Notes under the pieces: generated by a model
Database searches by the model: none
Told to the model about the DNA's origin: nothing
The model's input: only the letters and a program-made list of their open reading frames with translations
Program-made: the position numbers and the translations under genes
Source of the DNA: Magnaporthiopsis rhizophila
Lineage: Eukaryota; Ascomycota; Sordariomycetes; Magnaporthales; Magnaporthaceae
DNA length: 64,000 nucleotides
NCBI GenBank assembly: GCA_003049465.1
Contig: PYSS01000012.1
Coordinates: 310,001 to 374,000 of the forward strand
Reading direction: 5' to 3'
Shown here: piece after piece, positions 34,243 to 43,814 of the stretch
How positions within the stretch are numbered: position 1 is the first letter of the stretch
Layout of the letters: the number at the start of each line of letters is the position of its first letter

Positions 34243-36256
34243 CACTGCGACCGATCGAGAGAGAGGTGGTTCAATCGGGCTGTCGCGCGCCGGTCGAGTA
34301 CGATGTTGGTGCTGGCTGGTACTGACTGGTACCCTCGGTTATGAGGTGGCCGGGCCGGAGACTGAGCCGAACGGCCGCTGTCGAGGCAAAGGGTGGGCGC
34401 GGGATGAAGGACAGCAGGTGTGAGCCGAAGCCGTGGTTGCTTAAACGAGGGGGCGGGCCTGAGAACGGAATGGCCCTATTCAATTGGCGACAATGAGGGC
34501 GGCGGAAGAGAACTGCAGGCAGAGATTAGGAGAAAAAAGAAAGGCTGGGATGAGAGACATCGCGATCAAAGGAGAGAATAATCGCGGTCGCAAAGCTGAC
34601 AAGCTGGCATCATCGCTGGACTAGATCCCTGAAATCTACCCCCACGGGGCGGCGCACCCATGTCTCCGTTTTTTATGCTTATCGGTTATCGGGTGCACAC
34701 TACCTGTCGTCCCGATCCCGCCAGGGACCCACCCTCTTTGGCTCGAAACTTACTACCGCCATGAAACCGTCAGCTTTTTGCCTTAACCCTTGCAGTCAAG
34801 AACTGTCACCGTCTAGGTTGGCGTTCAACAGGGAACTTAGCCTTGCATGATACGCGTGGCCTTGCATTATCGACTGATACGAGGCTATCATAAAGCAGCT
34901 CGAGACCCTAGAGTCACTGGCAACTGCTTCCGCGATCCTGCCGGCCCATCTGCGTTGAGCATAGACATCCCCTGCTTGCTTCCTAGGGCAAACATTTCAC
35001 GGTTTGAGAGCCCTTGGTTTATTTTTTTTCTTTTGCTTTTTTTCTTTTCGTGGTGGAATATCGCAACCTCGAATAAATATGACAACGTGAGGGAGACAAT
35101 GAGAAGAAGAAAAGAAAAGGGGGTATGGATGACAGGCACTATTGCTGTGGTAAAATCTTCGAGGGTATTTTTTTCGGGGAGTTTCACTCCAAGGCACCAC
35201 CTGCGTCCGGTTCAAGTCGCGTGCCCAACCTTAAACTGCGCGGGGTACCAAAATGACTGTTTTCGGGTAACAGGAGAATGCATATGAAAGTGCATAGTCT
35301 TTCGACGTTAGAGAGCGGCTGGGAGTCATGATGGAGCAGGGAATGAAGACAGACGGACGATCGAACAGGTTCGACGGTGGTGTGGCGGGAGAGAAGAGGT
35401 TTGTACTGAGAACATCGATTCGAGTAGAGGCAAGGAAGCTGCAGCAGTAGACAGTTTGCGAAAAGCCCTCTGTTGCACCAGAGCAGGTGAGGCAGTGGCA
35501 TGTTTCTAACACCCACGACTGGCCAAAAATGAAAAACTTCGATACACCATGAGGTCGAATCCGACAAAAGTGGCAATGGTCAGTCTATGGCCAAGCTGGC
35601 ATATACTGAGAATTTGCCGAAGGCGTAATTTCGTGCGAAATCGTCGTATCAGTCGTATCCAGCGCGCTGGGTCCTGTCCGTCGTCATTTTGGCCATCTTT
35701 TTTAGACCCATCTTCGTCGGTTGACCACTTGGAACGGCAGTGAAAGTAGAGATGATCATGGGAAAGTACACTCCGGGTTGGATGAATGAGGCGGTGTCGG
35801 TGGTATGGGGATGTGTCCTGCCAGTGTGCGACCTCTGTGAGATGTTTCGGTCCTTTTTTTATAGCTTTTTTTTCCCCCCGCGTGTGATGACGGCTTTGTT
35901 TTTCGGCAGAGATAAGGAGAGAGGAACATGAGAAAGTCGAGGCGGAATAGTGGATGGTAGAAACTTAGGTCGAGAATAACAATTGTCATCGCATCGTGTT
36001 GTCGCTGTCCCGACCCGCCAAAAATGGATCCGTCAGCCTTGCGGCAAGTCAGATCTGGATATGCCTCGAAAAAACGAAGGGATTACCAAAGTCCGACCGA
36101 GAAGAGATAAGAATTAGAGGGACTCATTGAGAGGGAAGGCTGTTCTGTCGTGAAAGGAATGCCCAGAGGTGAACGTGGGGGAGGTGTTCAGGCTTGAGTA
36201 GAGGGCGCAGTGCTGAATGGCTGTCTGGAAGGAGATTGCACAACGCAGTCCGAGTT
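34243..36256. other. Intergenic: HUT1 promoter and KH-gene 3' region
   Basis: About 2 kb between two minus-strand genes. No coding frame of note. T-rich tracts occur at about 35020..35050 and 35860..35880. A B-box-like GGTTCAAGTC at about 35207 does not fold into a tRNA. Confidence 0.5.
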
Positions 36257-37509
36257 TTACTCTGGCTGGGTGGCCTGGCTCCTGCGCATCTTCTCGGCTT
36301 CGAGGTTCTCGTAGAGCAAAAATAGAGCGCTTTCGTTGGCCTTGGCAGAGCCCATGATAGTGAACATGCGCTCGCCCGTATCGTCATGAGGACCCTGAGC
36401 GCAAAAAAGGAAGACGTCAGCAGGAGAACGTAACTCGGAATTCAGATGGGATGGATGGCACCTTTGCGATGGAGATGCGGGCGCCCGATGCTTTCCGAAT
36501 CTCGCTGATCTTGCTGCCGGCCCGGCCGATGATGCAACCAACCATGTCGGCGGGAATGCTGATGTTCTGGGTCTGGATCTCCTCGCCGTTCTCGTCGTGA
36601 AGTGGAGGGCCTCGGGTGGCCGCGTCCGAATCTGAGCGACGGTTGTACGAGCGCGGGCCGCCGTTGCTAAAGTCGGCGCCGTTTCCGGTGCGCGTGACCC
36701 TGGGGCTGCCGCCGTAGTCGCCCCTGGCACCGTTGTTGCTGTAGCTGGGTCCTCCGGTGGTCAGGGGTGGCGCGCCGCCGGGTTGCGTCCGGACAGCAGG
36801 GTTGTATAAAACTGTTCCCGTGCCGCGCTGCCAATCATCTACAAGACACTTGCAGATCTCCCAGACAGCCCGCTGGATGCCCTCTGGCGTGCCCTGAACC
36901 TCAACCACCCTCTCGGTAGACTGGGGCAGCATATCCTTCTGCGCAACCATGCGGACGCCAGAGACGTCCTGTATGTGCTTGATCTTAAGACCTTGCCTGC
37001 CAATGATGGTGCCCATCTGGTTGTGGGAGATGAGGAGCTTGATTGCTATTGTCGGGTGTAAGCGGGGGCCGGAAAGAGAGGGGACAAAGCTCGGGGCTCA
37101 TCTGGCACTTACGATGTGTTCCGTTGCTCTGGACGACCTCGCCCATTCTCAGGGTTGGGGCACCTTCGACAAGGGCACGCGTCACAACGGCATATGCCTT
37201 GGAGATGGCTTCGCAGCCGCCCGTGATAGTTAGGACGCGATCGTGCACACCCTGGACCACCTTGCTGACGCCGGCCCTGACACCCGTCTCGTCGCGCAAT
37301 TCGGCGACGTTCTTGCCGCCCTTGCCGATGATGACACCGGCCTCTTTCGAGGAGACGATGGCGCGCACAGTAAGCTGGGCCTGGGCATACTCCTCGTCGG
37401 TCTTGGGCGCGGGCTCTCCATCGGGACCCAGGCGCGGCTCGTCATCGTTCATCTTGAGGTGGTCCAAGCTGTCGCCAAGGTCATTCGCCAAGGCGTCCGA
37501 CGCAGACAT
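36257..37509 (-). CDS. Triple KH-domain RNA-binding protein (PCBP/hnRNP K, S. pombe Rnc1/yeast PBP2 type)
   Basis: Exons on the minus strand are 37509..37113, 37045..36462 and 36394..36257 (372 aa). Introns 37046..37112 and 36395..36461 are GT-AG. Three KH domains each keep the GxxG RNA-binding loop: GKGG in AGVIIGKGGKNVAEL (KH1, about residues 45-110), GRQG in MGTIIGRQGLKIKHI (KH2, about 133-195) and GRAG in VGCIIGRAGSKISEI (KH3, about 285-355). A Gly/Asn/Arg-rich linker separates KH2 and KH3. Family members bind C- or U-rich RNA and control mRNA stability; S. pombe Rnc1 stabilises MAPK phosphatase mRNA. Intron 2 splits KH3, which is closed correctly by GPHDDTGERMFTIMG after splicing. Probably cytoplasmic and nuclear. 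Confidence 0.92.
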
Positions 37510-38903
37510 TATGGCTTGAGGCTGAAGGAGCTGTGGGGGATTTAAGGTGCAGACGCAAAAGTGTTGCGCGGGGAATAGCGACGGCCCCCACGTACTCGGT
37601 CGCAGGGCTGCGAGGGGTGGTGTAGGTAGACTGATGTGGCGGAGAATTAAACTCGACAGGGCCGACGAGATTCGCTATCGCGCGCGCAGGGAGAGGGCGA
37701 AATAGGACTACAGCAGGGTTCCCGGCGAGCTGACCCCACGCGATGCGTTAGTGAGGGAAGTCAGGATCCAGGCAGTGAGTGATGCCAATCGCATGTGCGC
37801 GCGACGGCACTTGGATGTAGAAAAGGTGGCTGCCGTGGGTTGCCGCAAAGGGCTGTTGAATAGGTAGGTAATGCTTGTGTGCCTGCGGGGAACCTTAAGG
37901 CTGGCCTGGGGGATCTACAGCACGAGCCACACAATTCGTTGCAAGTGCTCCTTCAAGGATTGCTGCTTGGTCTCTGAATCGGGACACGGAGCGGCGCAAG
38001 GGGATGGGGGTGGAATATTGGGGAAAAGGGACTGGAAAAAAGAAAAAAAAAAAAAAAACAAAAAAAAAATCCTCTAAAAGACAAGGTAGATACCCGAAAC
38101 AGTCAGGGAAAGGCGGGGCGATGGCATACCTTTCACGAGGAGGCAGGAAAAGCTTGGTCAATAATGGCCTGGGAATTTTTTTTTTTCGGAGGCGGGGGTG
38201 TGGAATTTTCGGTGGTGATTTCCCAGGATAAAGCCCCGATTAGACGAGGCCGGCCGGCGGCGGAGGGACCAGGGCTGCGCGGTTGGGTCGCAGGGCTCGG
38301 GAGGGGAGAGACACAAAGCTGGCAAGCAGGGAACGGGGCCTCCCAACAACGGGCCGAGACAATGGCGCAGAGCTAGGGCTGGTGGCCGAACGGGATGGTT
38401 GGGTTTGAGGCGCAGAGGTGCGGCGTGGGTTCGAAAAGCCGAAGAAGAAACAAGGGAGAGGGAGGAAAGAAAAGGAGGAGCGGGAAAGGAGAGGAAATGG
38501 AGAATCGGCTGGAGACGGGGGCGGGCGCGAAGTCAGTCGTGTGGTAGTTGTGGTGGTGGTTGTGGTGGTTGTGGTGGAAATGGGATGGGAGGCTTTTGTC
38601 GAGGGGAGAAGATGAGGGAAGAGACGGGAGTTGGGAGGGCTGCCCGTGTTTGGGGTGGTCACTCACTGTGAGTCGGCAGGAGTGTGCTGTTGTTCGGGGC
38701 AGCGGCACACCAAAAGGCTAGAGGGAGGGACGGCACACATGAGAGGGCAGGAATGAGGGAGAGGAAGGGAAACAACGAGGACGAAGCTGCCCTGCCCGCC
38801 CGCTGGATCCGGCGTGTTTTGGCTTCTTGCCCTTCTCCGCTTCATGCAGCACTGGCTTCGATCTTTTTGCTGGCTGCATGTCCGTCGCGATCACACTGGA
38901 CCT

Positions 38904-38905
38904 TG

Positions 38906-38957
<52 letters not shown>

Positions 38958-38959
38958 CC
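38904..38959 (+). repeat. Tetranucleotide array (TGCC)n, about 14 copies
   Basis: Perfect 4-bp tandem repeat of about 56 bp in intergenic DNA. Confidence 0.95.
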
Positions 38960-39970
38960 CGCTCCGAATACTTCCCACCTGGTAGCAGCTAGCTGCACTT
39001 GCAGCACATGGCAGGAACGTTGCAGCAAAGAGTCCCGACCCAAGGCTCAACTGGAACCGAGCTTCCCATCGTGCCTCCTGCCCTCCCTGTCCTGCCACCA
39101 GCAGCAGTTCGTTTAAACCAGACGCGAATTCAGTTGCCTCGCATACTGACGCCATGCAGGATTGATTCATGTGCGCTTTCGGGCAGTGGCTTGATGTCAC
39201 CGCCCGGCTACGTGGTGGAAGCCAAGGCCGGCCCAGGCGTATTCGGGGGTGGAAGGTACCTTCCTTCTAAGGGACAGCGACTGCTAGATGGGATGTGCTA
39301 GCACCACCACGTACTGCCCGCCAGCAACGCAAGTCGGTAACACAGCGTTGGAGAAAGACACCCCCTCAGCGGAGGCCACCCACGCGTTCGTGTCGTCGTA
39401 CTCTCGTGGGTAGCCCAAGGTTGTTCCCCACAGGTCATGGGCCTATACGCAAAGCATGAGATATCAAATGTACCTAGGTAGGTGGACCGTTATGGCACAG
39501 TCATTTGAGATGGATTTCGGGGGGCCAGAGTCGTGGTGTCCGCCCGTTCCCTGAGCTGCATACGGCTGGGGCAAGCCCAAAAGGGTGCCGCTCTGCGCGC
39601 TCTCATTTGCCGCCCGCCTTCCACTCTTTCCGTATGCAGAACGGGGTGATGTCCGGTGCTCTGGGTGGTGGCTTGGGGAGCACGCTCCCTTGCCCGCTCA
39701 TTGGGCATTGATGGCGGCATGCCGGAGACGGGGACGGGAGCTCTAGACCGTCAAGGGCGTCCCCATCTGCCTACACCTATCCACAACCACGTCGCCTGTG
39801 CGTGCGTGACTCTGTGGGATACATTATACGTCTGTAGGTACCTACATGCATGCATACATATCCATAAGTTTTCACTTGCGTGCGGATCGCATAAGGGTTT
39901 GCGGGGTACGTGCACAGGCCAAGGATTTCAAAGAGAACACATGCGGGCGTAGGGGCTGGCTTGGTTGATT

Positions 39971-39995
39971 AAAAAAAAAAAAAAAAAAAAAAAAA
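39971..39995 (+). repeat. Poly-A run (25 nt)
   Basis: Homopolymer in intergenic DNA, with a second run of 16 A at 40140..40155. No adjacent retroelement end or target-site duplication is seen. Confidence 0.85.
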
Positions 39996-40693
39996 CAGGC
40001 GGTCAGGCATGCGTCACTAGGAGGGCAAGGCTAGAGATGTCGCTACCTGGTAGAGAGCTTGTCTCTGCTCGGAGACGGCGTGCTCAAAACGTTGGGTATC
40101 ACTGCGTGAAGAACGCCGACCGACTGGACAGGCTCCAACAAAAAAAAAAAAAAAACGGGCCTCCAAGCTCAACCTTCTGCTGGGAGCCCACGAGCGTGCA
40201 CCCATGCCGGGTTCTTGCTGCGTGCAGTAGCTTCCCCTTCCACCCCGTCGATTAATGTTGGGACGCATGCATGCATGATTCCCAGCTCCTCGCCCTTGGT
40301 AGGTTGGAGTTGAAGCTTGATGCATGCGTCGGCGTGGTCGGCTACAAAAAAAACGAGCCAATACGTGAGCAGCTCTTCCCCACCCTGGACGGCCCCATCC
40401 GCTTTCGGGCCTCATGTGATTGTTGACAAGCTGCCGATTCGCTTGCTTTTTTCTGTTGCGACCTGCACGTACGGACTTTTTGCCGTCCAACCAGCGTAGA
40501 TGAAATCGTTCCATGTATTCGTTTGCCAATGGAATAAGTCTGGAGTACCTAATGCCTATCAACCGTGTGCACTCTGGTCGGGTAAACAGGATAGAACTTT
40601 GCACCCTGGAAGATGGCAGGTTCCTCGAGATATTTATGGGTTCGCCACCTAATTCAGCCAGGAAAACCTCCGTCTCGAGACTGAAGTACGGGC

Positions 40694-40722
40694 TTTTTTT
40701 TTTTTTTTTTTTTTTTTTTTTT
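40694..40722 (+). repeat. Poly-T run (29 nt)
   Basis: Homopolymer just beyond the 3' end of the minus-strand gene ending at 40797; read in that gene's direction it is A29 about 75 bp after the stop codon. Confidence 0.85.
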
Positions 40723-40796
40723 GGGCAAGGTGACTTGATAAAGTGTAATGGAACCGACCGCAAAGGCCTTTCAGTGACCCGAGCAAAAGAGAAAGC

Positions 40797-42728
40797 TCAT
40801 CTCTGACGCAATTGAACCTCGTGCTCGACCCAAAAGTTGCGACAAGCACGGTGACCCCAGTGCTCCACCCACCACTCTCCAAAGCTGTCTTCGACCTCAA
40901 AATCGACGCCCCTGACCCGCTCGTCCCGCTTGAGCCCGCATATGACGCACGCTTTGGGCGCGGTCGGCACCATCTTGGCCGTCTGCACGCCGGGCTTGTC
41001 GACGAGCTCAGGTATCTTAGGCAGCGGCGGCTGGTGGCCCTGCGCCGGTTGCTGCAGCGCAGAGTTGGCCGCCGAGACGGCGGATCGAAGCCGCCCGACG
41101 ATGGCCCGCCATGCAGCCACGACGTCGGCCGCCTCGCGCTCCTCGCGCGTCGTCTCGGCCTTGTCGACGCCTGCGAGCTTCATCCCGCCCCCTTTGCCCA
41201 CCGCCGGCGCCGCCGAGATGCTCATGCCCTGAGCCAGGAACTTGTCGCGCTGCCAGCGCAGCCGCCGACCGGCGAGCACGCGAGCCGCTACTGCCACTAG
41301 AGATAGGTACCCGCGCAGAAACGTCGCCGTCGCCGGGTCCGCCAGGACCCGACTCCTGACTGATGAGGCAGCGGCGGCAGTGGCAGTTGGCTTGAAAAGG
41401 GCATTGTTTGGAAGCTCTAGGAGCGGGCAAAACGCCGCGAGCAGGATCGAAGGGGGAGGGACGTTGGTGGGTGGCGGGGCAGAGTCGTCCAGCTTCTGGA
41501 CCGGCGGCTTCTGGGACTTCGCCACTGCCTGATCAGGAGACGTCGAGTTCCAGTCCCAGCTAGACTGCTGCGCCACCGGTTTAGAGTCTTGACTCTCAGG
41601 CATAGGGCTGTCAAAAGAATCCCAGCTATCGTGGTAAGGAGCATCGTCAATCTTGGGCTGGGTGCCAGTCGTGGGCCACGCTGTCATTGGCGAAGGCGAT
41701 TTGATCTTCGATTTAAAAGCTGCGTCATCTTGAGACTCTTCTTCTTTAGGCGTCGTCACTGCAAGGCCAGGAAAGGGGTTCCGCTCCTTGAAGGGCGAAG
41801 ACTTTGGCGGCTGCGGGTAGGCGCTGCCAATGGGCTGAACCGCATCGAAATCGAGGGCAGATGGAACTTTGCTAGGCGGTTCCTTTTTGGGGGCGCTCGC
41901 GACGGCAGTCCCATTGCCAAAGTCGTCACCAAAATCTATGATGGAAGCTGCCGCAGGTGGTGCCGTTGGTCTTGATGGTGGCAAAGATGCGGGGGCCACC
42001 GTCTCAAAGTCACCGAACTCGTCATCGTCGTCGTCTACAGCCTCCTCCCCATCGTAGTCGTCGGCGTCGAAGAGGACGTTAGGGTCCGAGTTCTTGGGTT
42101 TAGGGGGCTGTGGCGTCGAAGTTGAGGGCGAAAGCTCCCACGACGGGCGCTCCTCATACCTGGGGACGTGTCCCGTAGGTTCGGGAAGGTCGGCTAGGTT
42201 TTTGGTTATAATGTCGAGTGTAGAAGCCCTTATCACCCTATCTCGCGGAGGTAGGGGTCTGGACGAGGATGTAGGGACTGTTGACGAGGAGGCAGCGGCG
42301 GCAGGGAAGACGGAGCTACCTGGTGCTGGCCTCGGGGGGGCGGTCGCAGCAGCGTCGGGGGTTGCAACCTCGAAGTCGCCCCAGCCATCGTCATCCTCAG
42401 CTCTATTCTTGAATCCGTTGGCATTGATCGTTCCTCCACCGCCGAAGCCGGACATGGGCTGTATGTCCCAAATGCCGCTGCTTATCGGGCCACCGGCGCT
42501 GGGCTGCTGCTGCTGCTGCTGGGGTTGAAGCCATGGCTGCTGTGGTTGCTGCGTCGGCTGCGCAAACGGCTTGGACGAGGTTGAATTCGAGTTGCCGGCC
42601 GCGAGGAAGGAGAATGGATCGTCGAAGGAAAGTGGTGCATGCGTAGAGGCGGACTGGCCTGCCTGCTGCTGCAGCGGCTGCGCATCCTGAGAGGAGGAGC
42701 CAAACTCAGCAAAGAGGTCAGCAGACAT
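40797..42728 (-). CDS. Disordered protein with clathrin-adaptor binding motifs (synergin/aftiphilin-like)
   Basis: Single exon, 643 aa, from ATG 42728 (MSADLFAEFGSS); the open frame continues upstream with another ATG at 42890, but the upstream residues look non-coding. No kinase or other catalytic domain. Short motifs known to bind trafficking proteins are dense: DPFSF (alpha-ear type, about residue 37), WGDF within DGWGDFE (about 114) and FGDF within DEFGDFE (about 236), both matching the aromatic-G-[DEP]-hydrophobic gamma-ear motif, NPF (about 316, EH-domain type) and WDSF (about 366). A folded, mostly helical C-terminal half follows, ending with CVIC (about 593) and HWGHRAC, a possible zinc site. 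A Gln tract lies near the N-terminus. Likely role, by inference: AP-1/GGA/clathrin accessory factor at the TGN or endosome. Divergent from the TBC1D5-like gene. Confidence 0.75.
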   Translation of the reverse strand: MSADLFAEFGSSSQDAQPLQQQAGQSASTHAPLSFDDPFSFLAAGNSNSTSSKPFAQPTQQPQQPWLQPQQQQQQPSAGGPISSGIWDIQPMSGFGGGGTINANGFKNRAEDDDGWGDFEVATPDAAATAPPRPAPGSSVFPAAAASSSTVPTSSSRPLPPRDRVIRASTLDIITKNLADLPEPTGHVPRYEERPSWELSPSTSTPQPPKPKNSDPNVLFDADDYDGEEAVDDDDDEFGDFETVAPASLPPSRPTAPPAAASIIDFGDDFGNGTAVASAPKKEPPSKVPSALDFDAVQPIGSAYPQPPKSSPFKERNPFPGLAVTTPKEEESQDDAAFKSKIKSPSPMTAWPTTGTQPKIDDAPYHDSWDSFDSPMPESQDSKPVAQQSSWDWNSTSPDQAVAKSQKPPVQKLDDSAPPPTNVPPPSILLAAFCPLLELPNNALFKPTATAAAASSVRSRVLADPATATFLRGYLSLVAVAARVLAGRRLRWQRDKFLAQGMSISAAPAVGKGGGMKLAGVDKAETTREEREAADVVAAWRAIVGRLRSAVSAANSALQQPAQGHQPPLPKIPELVDKPGVQTAKMVPTAPKACVICGLKRDERVRGVDFEVEDSFGEWWVEHWGHRACRNFWVEHEVQLRQR

Positions 42729-43814
42729 CTCCTGGTTGTCCCAGTCTTCAACGTGGGTGAAGACGGGCGTCTTGAGCTGGTTCGAATCTGGTCTCAGGCA
42801 GGTCGGATTGTGATGGTGGTCGGTCGGCGACGGCAGGCGGAGCCCCACCAGGCGGGCAGGCAGATGGAAGCTAAGACGAGGATTAAGCAAGGGATTGCTT
42901 GCGGGTGGATGTGGGCTCTGATGTCCGCGAATAGATTGGGTTGACAGGCCGGTTCGATGGGTGAATGAATTGATTTATTCGCGATGCTGCATTTATTGCG
43001 AAACAAAAAGCAACCTACCTATCTATCAGACACAGTTGAGCGTCGACGGGGCCTTGCACCAACATCCTTTTCGTCAGCTGGCTCGGTTGAGTAGAAGGAA
43101 TGCGCTGTTGTCGAGGCTGACGGCTCAGCTGCCAGTGCAACGCCTCGCTGGTGGGCATGACCCTGGCCGACAGGTGTGGGTATTGCGGTCAGAAAGCGTT
43201 GTTGGGCGACGGGCGGGATTGGCCGTGAGAGCACGTTTTCTCCCCCGCCAAACCCCAGCTGTGCCGTCCAAACGACTGATGGGGACCCATCACACAGCCG
43301 GGAAACGCCAAAAAGGAACAGAGGCCGGAAACCCGACCCTTCTCAGCCATCCATCCAGCCAGCCGGTCGGTACCTGCATACCAATGTGTGCGCGGCGCAT
43401 TGTTGAGGTGACTAACACTGGTCCTCGGGTTTCCATCGCGACCCAGGCTTCGGGATTGCCCGCTTGCTTCACCTGAGTGCCTCACCTGGCGGTGGAGAAC
43501 GATCGCTCGCCTTTGGTAGATATATGTCCTGGAGGCATCGCCTTGCTCGACTGGACGCAATCAGGGGACCGGAAACAGCCCAAATGCTGGCCTTGGGGCT
43601 TTTTTTTCTTTTTTTACTTTCATTGTTGCAAGAATCTCACCGCCGTTGTTTATCTCACTGAGCTGCATCTCGCTTTTTTCTTCCCCCACCCCGCTCGATT
43701 GTTGCGCATCACCACCTGCCCTCCACCAAAAGCTCGGCAAATACGATTAAGCCAGAGGTCAGGACTATAAATACGATACCAGATACGTAGCTACCGAAGC
43801 ACCTGGCCACCACG
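42729..43814. promoter_or_regulatory. Bidirectional promoter region
   Basis: About 1.1 kb separates two divergently transcribed trafficking genes. An ACCTACCTA element lies at 43013..43021 and a T-rich stretch at about 43600..43620. No gene is seen. No TATA box is evident; the plus-strand leader before 43815 contains ATAAATACGATACC. Confidence 0.5.

Larger units (their letters stand above)
37510..40796. other. Intergenic: KH-gene promoter and low-complexity DNA
   Basis: About 3.3 kb with no convincing gene. Features seen: TAGGTAGGTA at 37861..37870, A-rich tract at 38036..38069, TGG-rich stretch at 38540..38578, a TGCC tetranucleotide array at 38904..38959, TACCTAGGTAGGT at 39471..39483, TAGGTACCTA at 39835..39844, A25 at 39971..39995, A16 at 40140..40155 and T29 at 40694..40722. 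Confidence 0.55.

Noticed and set aside
35190..35240. tRNA-like B box (GGTTCAAGTC)
   Set aside because: No T stem can be paired around it and there is no A box or anticodon arm at the right distance.
38404..38671. Frames rich in Arg/Glu or Gly/Val near 38.5 kb
   Set aside because: They come from simple GA- and GGT-rich sequence.
40797..42728. Possible serine/threonine kinase annotation for this gene
   Set aside because: No glycine loop, HRD or DFG motif is present anywhere in the frame.
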